NCBI GenBank assembly: GCA_018780025.1
Contig: JADMKH010000308.1
Span: forward strand, 1-7,454
Reading direction: 5' to 3'
Length of the DNA stretch: 7,454 bases
From: Thiobacillus sp.
Lineage (GTDB): Bacteria > Pseudomonadota > Gammaproteobacteria > Burkholderiales > Thiobacillaceae
Part shown: piece after piece, positions 1 to 6,512 of the stretch
How positions within the stretch are numbered: the first letter of the stretch is position 1
Layout of the letters: every line of letters begins with the position of its first letter
Translations under genes and position numbers: made by a program
The notes under the pieces: generated by a model
The model's database searches: none
Seen by the model: only the letters and a program-made list of their open reading frames with translations
What the model was told of the DNA's origin: nothing

Positions 1-2
1 CG

Positions 3-1025
3 CAGCGCGCGCGTTTCAAGCTGCCGGCTTTCCCCACCACCACCATCGGCTCGTTCCCGCAGACGGCGGAGATCCGCAGCGCCCGCGCACGCTTCAAGAA
101 AGGCGAACTCGGCGAGGCCGACTACGCCGCCGCGATGCAGCGCGAGATCGGCACCGCCGTCGAAAAACAGGAAACGCTGGGGATCGACGTGCTGGTGCAT
201 GGCGAAGCCGAGCGCAACGACATGGTCGAATACTTCGGCGAGCAATTGAACGGCTATGCGTTTTCGCAGAACGGCTGGGTGCAGTCCTACGGCAGCCGCT
301 GCGTCAAGCCGCCGATCATTTACGGCGACGTCTCGCGCCCGCAACCGATGACCGTGGGCTGGACCGCCTACGCGCAGTCGCTGACCGACAAGCCGATGAA
401 GGGCATGCTGACCGGCCCGGTGACCATGCTGCAATGGTCCTTCGTGCGCGACGACCAGCCGCGTGCGACCACCGCGCTGCAGATCGCGCTGGCGATCCGC
501 GACGAAGTGATCGACCTCGAAGCCGCCGGCATCGGCATCATCCAGATCGACGAGCCGGCCTATCGCGAAGGCCTGCCGCTGAGAAAAGCCGACTGGCCGG
601 CCTATCTCGACTGGGCCAGCCGCGCGTTCCGCATCAGTGCATCCGGCGTCGCCGACGCCACGCAGATCCACACCCACATGTGCTACTCGGAATTCAACGA
701 CATCCTGCCCGCCATCGCGGCGATGGACGCCGACGTCATCACCATCGAAACCAGCCGCTCGGACATGGAACTGCTGCGCGGCTTCGGCGATTTCAACTAC
801 CCCAACGAAATCGGCCCCGGCGTCTACGACATCCACAGTCCGCGCGTGCCGTCGGCGGAAGACATGACGCGCCTGCTGGAAAAAGCCGCGCAGGTCATTG
901 CACCCGATCAGATATGGGTCAACCCCGACTGCGGCCTGAAAACGCGCGGCTGGGCCGAAACCGAAGCGGCGCTAGAAAACATGGTGACGGCGGCACGGGT
1001 ACTAAGGGAGGCGTATCGCGTTTAG
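3..1025 (+). CDS. metE: 5-methyltetrahydropteroyltriglutamate--homocysteine methyltransferase (cobalamin-independent methionine synthase), 5'-truncated by window edge
   Basis: Cytosolic enzyme that transfers the methyl group of 5-methyltetrahydrofolate (polyglutamate) to homocysteine, the last step of methionine synthesis, without vitamin B12. The frame is open from base 3 and has about 340 codons, roughly the last 45% of a ~750-residue protein; the real start lies left of the window, and the ATG at 135 is internal. The fragment begins at the C-terminal catalytic barrel with TTTIGSFPQT (substrate loop). HGEAERNDM carries the homocysteine-binding Glu, QWSF the folate-stacking Trp, and IIQIDEP and YDIHSP further active-site residues. 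All four zinc ligands are present with E. coli spacing: His (675-677) and Cys (681-683) of HTHMC, Glu (747-749) of ITIETSRSD, and Cys (930-932) of NPDCGLKTRGW. It ends at TAG 1023-1025 with a few residues beyond the E. coli end. I see no truncation other than the window edge. Its 3' end faces the giant minus-strand gene. Confidence 0.97.
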   Translation, partial: QRARFKLPAFPTTTIGSFPQTAEIRSARARFKKGELGEADYAAAMQREIGTAVEKQETLGIDVLVHGEAERNDMVEYFGEQLNGYAFSQNGWVQSYGSRCVKPPIIYGDVSRPQPMTVGWTAYAQSLTDKPMKGMLTGPVTMLQWSFVRDDQPRATTALQIALAIRDEVIDLEAAGIGIIQIDEPAYREGLPLRKADWPAYLDWASRAFRISASGVADATQIHTHMCYSEFNDILPAIAAMDADVITIETSRSDMELLRGFGDFNYPNEIGPGVYDIHSPRVPSAEDMTRLLEKAAQVIAPDQIWVNPDCGLKTRGWAETEAALENMVTAARVLREAYRV

Positions 1026-1085
1026 CCAAAAGTCTAATTGGTCAGCATCGACCTTGATGTCGGGCGCAGCGATGGTCCGTTCCTT

Positions 1086-1113
1086 GGCCTTATGTGAAGC
1101 TTCACATAAGGCC
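1086..1113. repeat. Perfect 28-bp palindrome between convergent genes
   Basis: Each half is 14 bases; the left half is GGCCTTATGTGAAG and the right half is its exact reverse complement, with no spacer. It lies about 60 bp after the metE stop and about 130 bp beyond the stop of the convergent giant gene. As RNA from either strand it could fold into a hairpin, with a few central bases forming the loop, so a role in ending or protecting transcripts from both sides is plausible. There is no T-run after either arm, so it is not a classical intrinsic terminator. It could also be a member of a dispersed palindrome family or a protein-binding site. The rest of the 1026-1242 gap shows no gene. Confidence 0.85.
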
Positions 1114-1242
1114 GACAACCAGACAAGTCGCGCAGTCAGTCAAAGAGTCCGCAACGAACCCGTTGGGCATGACCTGCTCCACCCATCGCGTCCGGGCTCT
1201 TCACCGGGGTTAAAAAAATTTGACGCCGTCGAGGTCTTCCGT

Positions 1243-4200
1243 TTACTCGTTGACGTTGATGTCGCTGGACGCCTGGCCCTTCTGACGCACCGCCAGGCGG
1301 CGCGTGGGGACCATCACGGTGTAGGTGAAGCTGTTGGTCGAACTTGAGCCGCTGGTGGTCGATTCGGAGTCCGTGGTCGCGCGTTTTCCGGTGATGCTGG
1401 CTTTGACGGCGACCTTGGCGAAGAGGCCGGCGATTAAACCGCTCTCGCCGCTACTCTCGATAGTGGAGCCGAACTCCGTGGTCACGGCGTGGAGCTTCAC
1501 GTCGCTTTCGCTGGTGGTGTCGGAGTCCTGCACTGTCGTCTGATGACGGCGCTGGATGATCTCGAACGTCACGTTTGGATTGCTCCCGAGGGTCGGCGAG
1601 AGGACGATGAAGTGGTAGTAGAACTCCTGTCCGGGCGGGAACGAAACGCCGGTCAGGAAGGGGTTGCCCTTGATGTCGAAGATGTTGTCGCGGGAGGTGT
1701 CGACCTCGACTTCGAACTTCACTACGCCGGATCCCGTGGATTCGAAGGTTTCGTCCATGAGCGAGCCGAAGTTGAGCACCCAGGTGCCTTCGAGGGGGCG
1801 CTCTTCGAAGTCCTTCATGATGAGCGTGAGGTAATACTTCTTCTTGCCTTTTCGGGGCGCGGGAGCGGGCTTGGGCTTGGGGGTGCCCTGCCGTTTCCGA
1901 ATGACGTCCTCGGTCATTTCGGTCGACTGGGTTTCGTCTACCTGTTCCTTCTGCTTGGCCTGCTCGATGACTTCGACGTCCTTGGCTGTTTCTTCGCGAA
2001 CCTTGTCGGGGTCGGGATCGAGATTCTTCTTGACGATGGCTTTGGTGTCGTCGTTCGAGAGGGAGCCGCTCTTCTGGGCTTCTCTGGCTAGTTGGATGGT
2101 CGCTGCTGTCTTCGCGAGTTCCGCGGCTTCTTTGCCGAAGGCTTGCGCGGTGTCGAGTGTTTTCTGATAAGTCGCGAGCGCATTCAACTGGTTCTGGTTC
2201 AGGCCGGTCGCATCGCGGAAGGCCTCGCTGTTGCCGATAAGGTCCAGCATCTTTTGCAGACCCGCGGGATCGGGCATGTTCGGGGCGTTCTGAATGTTGA
2301 CGACGGGGTTCGGGAAATCCTTCGGTTGCAGATTGCCGGGGTCGGCGCGGCGAGTGTCGGTGTTGAGCGGCAGGATCTGCGTGTTGGGACTGTCTGGGAT
2401 CGGTGACTCTTCCCAGCGCCAGAACCTGCTCTCCTCCTTCTCTTCGCAGGCATTACATTTACCCATTACGGATTCGGCATACACCCCTTTGGTGGGGAGA
2501 CTGATTCTTCGCGGGTCATTCTCTTCGCTGTAATACTGCTCGAAGAGGCGGAAATCCTTATCGATGGTCGGGTCGAGCTGGTTGCCAGGCGCGACTGGCA
2601 TGATCAGCGAGTTTCCGGCAATGCCGATCAGCCTATTCTCCACGACAGACGCCACGCTGCGACCGTTGGCTTTGCCGGGCGCAATGATGCCGTCGAGCAG
2701 CATATACCGGCGCTCCGACGTCATGTGGAACCAGATGCATTTGTGGTAGAACTCCAGGTTCTCATTCAGGTGCTGCAACAGTTTATTTGCTGCATCGACG
2801 TCTTCGCCACGCGGATTTCGCAGTTCCTCGCCGTTGAGCGGGGTATCGATGTACACGCTGTCGCCGTCGGCAAAAAGATCGTTATTTATGTTGCCTGAAA
2901 AAAGCCACTGGGACATGCTGTCGGATCTGTATCGCAGGTTGCCGCGGCGAATGGTGATCTTCATGAACTTGTTGCCGAACTGCACAAGGGCATCCCTGTT
3001 TTCTGTACTCAGCTTCGAATTGTCCAGGCGGATATTTATTCCATTCACGAGATCGCGGCGAATCGTGGTCGGGGTGTTGGCACTTTGCCGCAGCGAAACC
3101 TGGAGTAATGCGTTCTGCCGGAAGCGGTTAAGGAGCGTAAGGTCGAGCCGGAGATCGCTGCCTTTATCCGTCTCGACCACAATCGAGTTGAGCAGGAACT
3201 CGATGGCCCGCGGCCCGACCATATCGGCAAGTTCGCTATTGCTGATGGGGCGGTCGTTGTATTGCGCAGGGTCGATCGAGAGACCGAACACCCGTAACAG
3301 TTTCACGAGATCGTCGCTAACCTTGCCCTCCTGCGTATTGAAGAAAGTAAATTCCATGAACAAGGCGCCGGAAATGGCTTTCATGGGCTGCTCGGCGAAA
3401 TGCATCTTGGGAAACCCGATGCTCGTGTAGTAATCCTCTGCGTTCTCTTTTTCTTTCAATATCCGCAGGATGGCATCGAAGCCTTTCGAAAGATGGGGCC
3501 GGGTCAGGCAGTTTTCGAGCGAGTTCCTCCAGCGCAGGCTTTTTTCGAGGTCGAACGAAGTAATGTGCAACGGAATGAACAGACATTCCTGAACGCCGGC
3601 CAGGCGTGTGTGGACGCTGAAGTGACGCAGCACTTCGAAATACTGGATCGTGACCGCGTGGCAATGGTTGTAGTTGGCTACCGATTCAGCTGTCGCCTGT
3701 ACCCTTTCGCCCTGGCTTACCGTCTGGATCACGGTGGCGCGTTGGGACCTGACCGCGCTGGCAGCCTGTGTCGTACGGTCGCTGATACTCTGCAAGCTGC
3801 TAGCGGTGCTGTCGCGATGCGAGTTTTGACTCGCCGTCGAACCGGATGAACTTTTACCGCCACTAATGCCGTGCAAGGCGCCGAATGTGCCGCCATTAAA
3901 CACGCCCATCACGGCGCCGCCCATACCGAAACCCCATCCGCCTGTGGTCGCTTTGGAAGAAGCCCTTATGTTTTCATTGAGCGTTGCATTGATGACCTCG
4001 CTGATGTCGCGGTCGCGTATGAGCGTGTTGTTGAGGCTTTCTTCGTAATCGAGTGACTGCGAATTGGCGGCGCTCTCGCGGCGCTCCCAGTCCAGGACCG
4101 CGATCTGTTTTTTCTGGCCTGGCGCCAGCGGAAGCGAATACAGCAGATCGCCGATCGAATAACCATCCGGCCGCCACTCCTGCTTGAAATGCAGCAAGTG

Positions 4201-5637
4201 CCCGTGTGCCACGCTGGCGGCCTGATAAATAGTAGGCTCGTCGTCCCAGTCGATCTGGTTCAGGGGGGTAAGGTAGGAACGGCCTTTGAATTGCCTTTTC
4301 TTCTTGCCTTTTAGCTGGATGGCCACCTTGGCATCGACGGTGATCTTGTCCAGAAGATCTTTATTGAAAACATTTCCAAAAGCGGGATTCAGCGCTCGGG
4401 CAATCGCGCCGGTACCGGCGTTTGTCGCGCCGTCGATCGAAGCGCCTGCATTCGAGATTTGCGGCGCAGCCATGGTTTTGATCTGTGTGTTCAACGCGAC
4501 GTGGTATTTCTTGAACACAGAAAATGGCACCTGCACTCCGGTGCGCGTTCCGTAAATATCATCGAGGTCAACTTCATCTTCCGCTTCGAGGGTGTCGACA
4601 ATGATGGCCGGCTCGGTCGTCCGCACCACTGTGTAGTAGCTGTACTCTTCAAGCGTCTTTTTTTCATGAAAATTCAGATCGCCGCAGCCGTTCTCGCTTT
4701 CCGTACTCGCGTCGCTCAGGTCTTCGTTGATAACGATGATGAGCCTTCGGGGGATGAACTTTTTATCCGGTATTTCAATGCCGTCAGCTTTTACCGTATG
4801 CAGTTGTATCGGCTGCTCCCAAACCTTGCTGCCTTTGCTCACGACAGACTTGGCTGCTACCAATCTGCCGATATCCGCGGGGGCGTTGAAGATCAAAAAG
4901 CCCGTGAGGAAATAGCCGTTGGTTTCGGTAGTCGCATAGGCCACCGGAAAAAAGTCTGGTGAGTCATTCGACAAGTTATTCATGGCCGCCATCAATACGA
5001 TCTGATAGCCGTCAGTTTTCTCATTCTGCGTCGAGATGAGCTTGCCTTTGACCTGGTATCCAGCATGTGCCTCCGGATTGCTAGCGGTTTCGACCGAAAC
5101 CACACCAACCTTGATGGTGGCAGATGCCAGTGCGGCGCTGGCCACTTCAATGAGTTCGTCTGCGGGTGCTTCCTGCGGATTACCAAGGGCAGCAGGAGCA
5201 TAGTCGCCGGGAGGGGTTTTCACCCGATATACGACCTTTGTGCCTGCTGCAATGTCGTTTAGATCGAGGTCTACATAGACAATGCGGCTGTCTTCTATGG
5301 GATAAGATTCTGAAATCGAAAATTTATCCCTATTGATGTAAGTGATAAAAAACTGGTAGCCGACGAAATCGTCATCATTGCCGTCTGGTACGAAGGTATA
5401 TTCGAGCGTTTTGACATTGGCCTCTGGAGCAGGTGTTCCAAAACCGATGGCAGTTTCCAGGATCTGAACGTCTGCCAGGGGCAGATTCAGAATCGCGAGA
5501 TCCGCCGCTCTGCGAAATACAAGTCCGTTTTTGAGCGCTTTTTCGATCGTCCCGATGGTGTTCTCGGAGACGTTTTTTTCGATAAGAGTTTTTCTGACTT
5601 CCTTGCTGCGTTGAAGGTTATTGATATTTTCACTCAT
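1243..5637 (-). CDS. Giant uncharacterised multidomain protein (1464 aa), soluble-looking, beta-rich with central Gly/Ser-rich segment and Ser/Thr-rich C-terminal domain
   Basis: Function unknown. The ATG at 5637 is supported by a GGAGAT ribosome-binding site six bases upstream. There is no signal peptide. Visible layout by residue: 1-65 charged helical N-terminus; 75-145 beta-rich; about 190-290 a beta domain resembling carboxypeptidase-regulatory/CnaB-like folds (the GYFLTGF turn is typical); 330-345 EEYSYYTVVRTTEPA; 388-420 Ala/Gly-rich; 500-560 SLPLAPGQKKQIAVLDWERR then a charged helix; 562-600 Gly/Ser-rich with GGWGFGMGGAVMGVFNGG; 604-650 Ser/Thr/Gln helix; 655-690 NYNHCHAVTIQYFEVLRHF and VQECLFIPL; 1061-1064 CNAC followed by RFWRWEESP; 1120-1250 helical, Ala/Gln/Lys/Glu-rich; 1251-1267 Pro/Lys linker; 1268-1464 beta-rich with Ser/Thr-rich strands. 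From memory, the 330-345, 500-690 and 1061-1080 motifs recur in large hypothetical proteins of diverse bacteria; I know no assigned role. The gene is monocistronic and convergent with metE. Its 5' third is AT-rich compared with its 3' end and with metE, suggesting horizontal transfer. A structural, adhesive or pore-forming role is guesswork. Confidence 0.9.
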   Translation of the reverse strand: MSENINNLQRSKEVRKTLIEKNVSENTIGTIEKALKNGLVFRRAADLAILNLPLADVQILETAIGFGTPAPEANVKTLEYTFVPDGNDDDFVGYQFFITYINRDKFSISESYPIEDSRIVYVDLDLNDIAAGTKVVYRVKTPPGDYAPAALGNPQEAPADELIEVASAALASATIKVGVVSVETASNPEAHAGYQVKGKLISTQNEKTDGYQIVLMAAMNNLSNDSPDFFPVAYATTETNGYFLTGFLIFNAPADIGRLVAAKSVVSKGSKVWEQPIQLHTVKADGIEIPDKKFIPRRLIIVINEDLSDASTESENGCGDLNFHEKKTLEEYSYYTVVRTTEPAIIVDTLEAEDEVDLDDIYGTRTGVQVPFSVFKKYHVALNTQIKTMAAPQISNAGASIDGATNAGTGAIARALNPAFGNVFNKDLLDKITVDAKVAIQLKGKKKRQFKGRSYLTPLNQIDWDDEPTIYQAASVAHGHLLHFKQEWRPDGYSIGDLLYSLPLAPGQKKQIAVLDWERRESAANSQSLDYEESLNNTLIRDRDISEVINATLNENIRASSKATTGGWGFGMGGAVMGVFNGGTFGALHGISGGKSSSGSTASQNSHRDSTASSLQSISDRTTQAASAVRSQRATVIQTVSQGERVQATAESVANYNHCHAVTIQYFEVLRHFSVHTRLAGVQECLFIPLHITSFDLEKSLRWRNSLENCLTRPHLSKGFDAILRILKEKENAEDYYTSIGFPKMHFAEQPMKAISGALFMEFTFFNTQEGKVSDDLVKLLRVFGLSIDPAQYNDRPISNSELADMVGPRAIEFLLNSIVVETDKGSDLRLDLTLLNRFRQNALLQVSLRQSANTPTTIRRDLVNGINIRLDNSKLSTENRDALVQFGNKFMKITIRRGNLRYRSDSMSQWLFSGNINNDLFADGDSVYIDTPLNGEELRNPRGEDVDAANKLLQHLNENLEFYHKCIWFHMTSERRYMLLDGIIAPGKANGRSVASVVENRLIGIAGNSLIMPVAPGNQLDPTIDKDFRLFEQYYSEENDPRRISLPTKGVYAESVMGKCNACEEKEESRFWRWEESPIPDSPNTQILPLNTDTRRADPGNLQPKDFPNPVVNIQNAPNMPDPAGLQKMLDLIGNSEAFRDATGLNQNQLNALATYQKTLDTAQAFGKEAAELAKTAATIQLAREAQKSGSLSNDDTKAIVKKNLDPDPDKVREETAKDVEVIEQAKQKEQVDETQSTEMTEDVIRKRQGTPKPKPAPAPRKGKKKYYLTLIMKDFEERPLEGTWVLNFGSLMDETFESTGSGVVKFEVEVDTSRDNIFDIKGNPFLTGVSFPPGQEFYYHFIVLSPTLGSNPNVTFEIIQRRHQTTVQDSDTTSESDVKLHAVTTEFGSTIESSGESGLIAGLFAKVAVKASITGKRATTDSESTTSGSSSTNSFTYTVMVPTRRLAVRQKGQASSDINVNE

Positions 5638-5643
5638 ATCGAT

Positions 5644-5649
5644 ATCTCC
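5644..5649 (-). promoter_or_regulatory. Ribosome-binding site of the giant gene
   Basis: On the minus strand GGAGAT lies six bases before the ATG at 5637, a near-ideal Shine-Dalgarno sequence and spacing. It fixes the start of the 1464-residue protein and argues that the gene is translated rather than being a decayed frame. Confidence 0.8.
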
Positions 5650-5664
5650 ATTCGACCTGATCAG

Positions 5665-5790
5665 TCAGTAATGACCAAAGGTAATCAGCTTGGCATTGAC
5701 GCGCTTGCCCGCCACGGCAACGCCGCGCCAAACCTCGGGCGACACCACCCCGATGGGCTGATGAGGATGGGCCGGCCACGCGGCACAATC
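5665..5790 (-). pseudogene. Probable 3'-terminal remnant of an unidentified gene (41 codons plus stop)
   Basis: On the minus strand a frame without a start reads 41 codons to TGA at 5665-5667, 27 bases before the ATG of the giant gene. The peptide contains QPIGVVSPEVWRGVAVAGKR and ends NAKLITFGHY. Its composition is protein-like and its third codon positions are mostly G or C, as in metE and unlike the AT-rich start of the giant gene. Going upstream, the frame meets two stops in a row just beyond 5790 and several more after that, so only the tail of a gene would survive. I do not recognise the family. It may be the end of a gene disrupted by insertion or deletion, or a chance open stretch; it is too short to be sure. 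Confidence 0.4.
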
Positions 5791-6318
5791 TCATCAACTT
5801 GAAGCTCATTGGAATATCCGGGCCCGCGATTTACTGCATCAGACTTGGGCATAACTTGCCTTCAAGGATCTGGCGGGTCTGAAGGGCCGCACGAACTCTG
5901 CTCAATGCGCTTCAAAATCAGCTTAGGACAGAAGTTTAAATATTGATATACAACTTTAGTTGTAGATGGGAGCTGCTGACGCTCGTCTCCGGGTAGTCAG
6001 TTGCACTGAGCCGTAAATTGGCTCGGCATAGCCGATGACAGGTTGAATTAGCAGCTGATAAGCGGGCCTTCGATTCGTTCAGCCTGACTGACCACTATGG
6101 GTCGGGAGTACGCATTCGCCGAAGTTGACAGCGCCCATTTAAGAGGTGTTTTTAGCCAATGGCCGGTTTGTTGTGAACAGCTGACCTCGATGGCGCAGTA
6201 CGCCAACGGCGGCTCAGGCCGATACCGGACCTACTCTGCATCCTTTCTGGCCGGTTTTTCCGGACCTGTTTCATCAATCCCCGTAACGGGATAGCGGGTG
6301 ATCGTAGATGTATTCACA
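5791..6318. other. Long intergenic stretch without an intact gene
   Basis: About 530 bp with stops in the frames I followed. It includes an AT-rich segment around 5935-5965 that could contain a promoter for the giant gene, although no convincing -35/-10 pair is seen. At 5949-5964 there is a symmetric operator-like palindrome. Small hairpins occur at 6008-6024 (GAGCC/GGCTC) and 6023-6035 (TCGGC-ATA-GCCGA). The part from about 6060 to 6290 resembles, from memory, eroded intergenic repeat DNA of beta/gammaproteobacteria (for example GCCAATGGCCGGTTTG), but I cannot confirm this. The open frame 6097-6294 (+) has no ribosome-binding site and looks non-coding. Confidence 0.6.
5949..5964. promoter_or_regulatory. 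Operator-like palindrome TACAACT-TT-AGTTGTA (candidate BlaI/MecI-type site)
   Basis: Perfect 7-base arms around a 2-base centre, in the most AT-rich part of the gap. The outer TACA...TGTA halves match the core recognised by repressors of the BlaI/MecI/CopY winged-helix family. A -35-like TTGATA (5943-5948) sits just left of it on the plus strand, but no good -10 follows. No BlaI or M56 peptidase gene is in the window. It lies about 310 bp upstream of the giant gene, so control of that gene is possible but not shown. Confidence 0.4.
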
Positions 6319-6319
6319 T

Positions 6320-6346
6320 AAAAAATGCCACCGGAGGGTGGCATTT
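6320..6346 (-). terminator. Intrinsic terminator downstream of dsbG
   Basis: Ten-base perfect stem AAATGCCACC / GGTGGCATTT with a four-base loop. Read on the minus strand the hairpin runs straight into a tract of six T, the classic intrinsic form. It lies about 165 bp after the dsbG stop and would end dsbG transcripts before they reach the giant gene. On the plus strand the tail is TTTAAAA, so weaker termination in that direction is possible. Confidence 0.8.
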
Positions 6347-6353
6347 AAAATCC

Positions 6354-6416
6354 GGTTCGACACTCAACTTTTTCTTTTGAAGAGATTCGTCGCATCGCGT
6401 TGAGTCAAGTTGAACC
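6354..6416. repeat. Interrupted inverted repeat in the dsbG 3' region
   Basis: GGTTC (6354-6358) and ACTCAA (6362-6367) are matched by TTGAGT (6400-6405) and GAACC (6412-6416), with unequal gaps between the paired blocks. This could give a branched hairpin in the dsbG 3' untranslated RNA. It may equally be chance; the pairing is imperfect. Confidence 0.3.
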
Positions 6417-6477
6417 GTCTTCCATTTCACTCACCTCAATATGAAATGACATCGCCGGAAGGTGCACACCGGGCTGG

Positions 6478-6499
6478 CGTTGGCCCTGACTGGCCAACG
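6478..6499. repeat. 8-bp perfect stem-loop just after dsbG
   Basis: CGTTGGCC and GGCCAACG flank a six-base loop, 13 bases downstream of the dsbG stop on the minus strand. There is no T-run, so it is more likely an RNA-stabilising or processing hairpin than a terminator by itself. The true terminator appears to be the one at 6320-6346. Confidence 0.5.
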
Positions 6500-6512
6500 A
6501 GTCCCCGCAAGC

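Noticed and set aside
1091..1109. CRP-like site (TGTGA...TCACA) or MetR-like site (TGAA...TTCA) inside the palindrome next to metE
   Set aside because: The spacings are wrong (4 bases between TGTGA and TCACA instead of 6; 2 between TGAA and TTCA instead of about 5), and the site lies downstream, not upstream, of metE.
1212..1240. Intrinsic terminator for the giant gene using the run of seven T on the minus strand
   Set aside because: No stable stem could be drawn immediately before the T-run; only three-base pairings were found.
1026..1242. Integron attC or dif-like recombination site around the palindrome
   Set aside because: No GTTRRRY/RYYYAAC core pair was found, and the CATAA/TTATG half-sites are in the wrong order for a dif site.
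1489..2091. 200-codon plus-strand frame antisense to the giant gene
   Set aside because: Low-complexity composition caused by the opposite strand's codon bias; a shadow frame with no independent support.
5611..5802. 63-codon plus-strand frame overlapping the start of the giant gene
   Set aside because: Antisense to a well-supported start and ribosome-binding site; no motif, and the minus-strand frame in the same DNA looks more coding.
6097..6294. 65-codon open frame on the plus strand
   Set aside because: No ribosome-binding site, no recognisable protein motif, and it lies in DNA that looks like decayed intergenic repeat.
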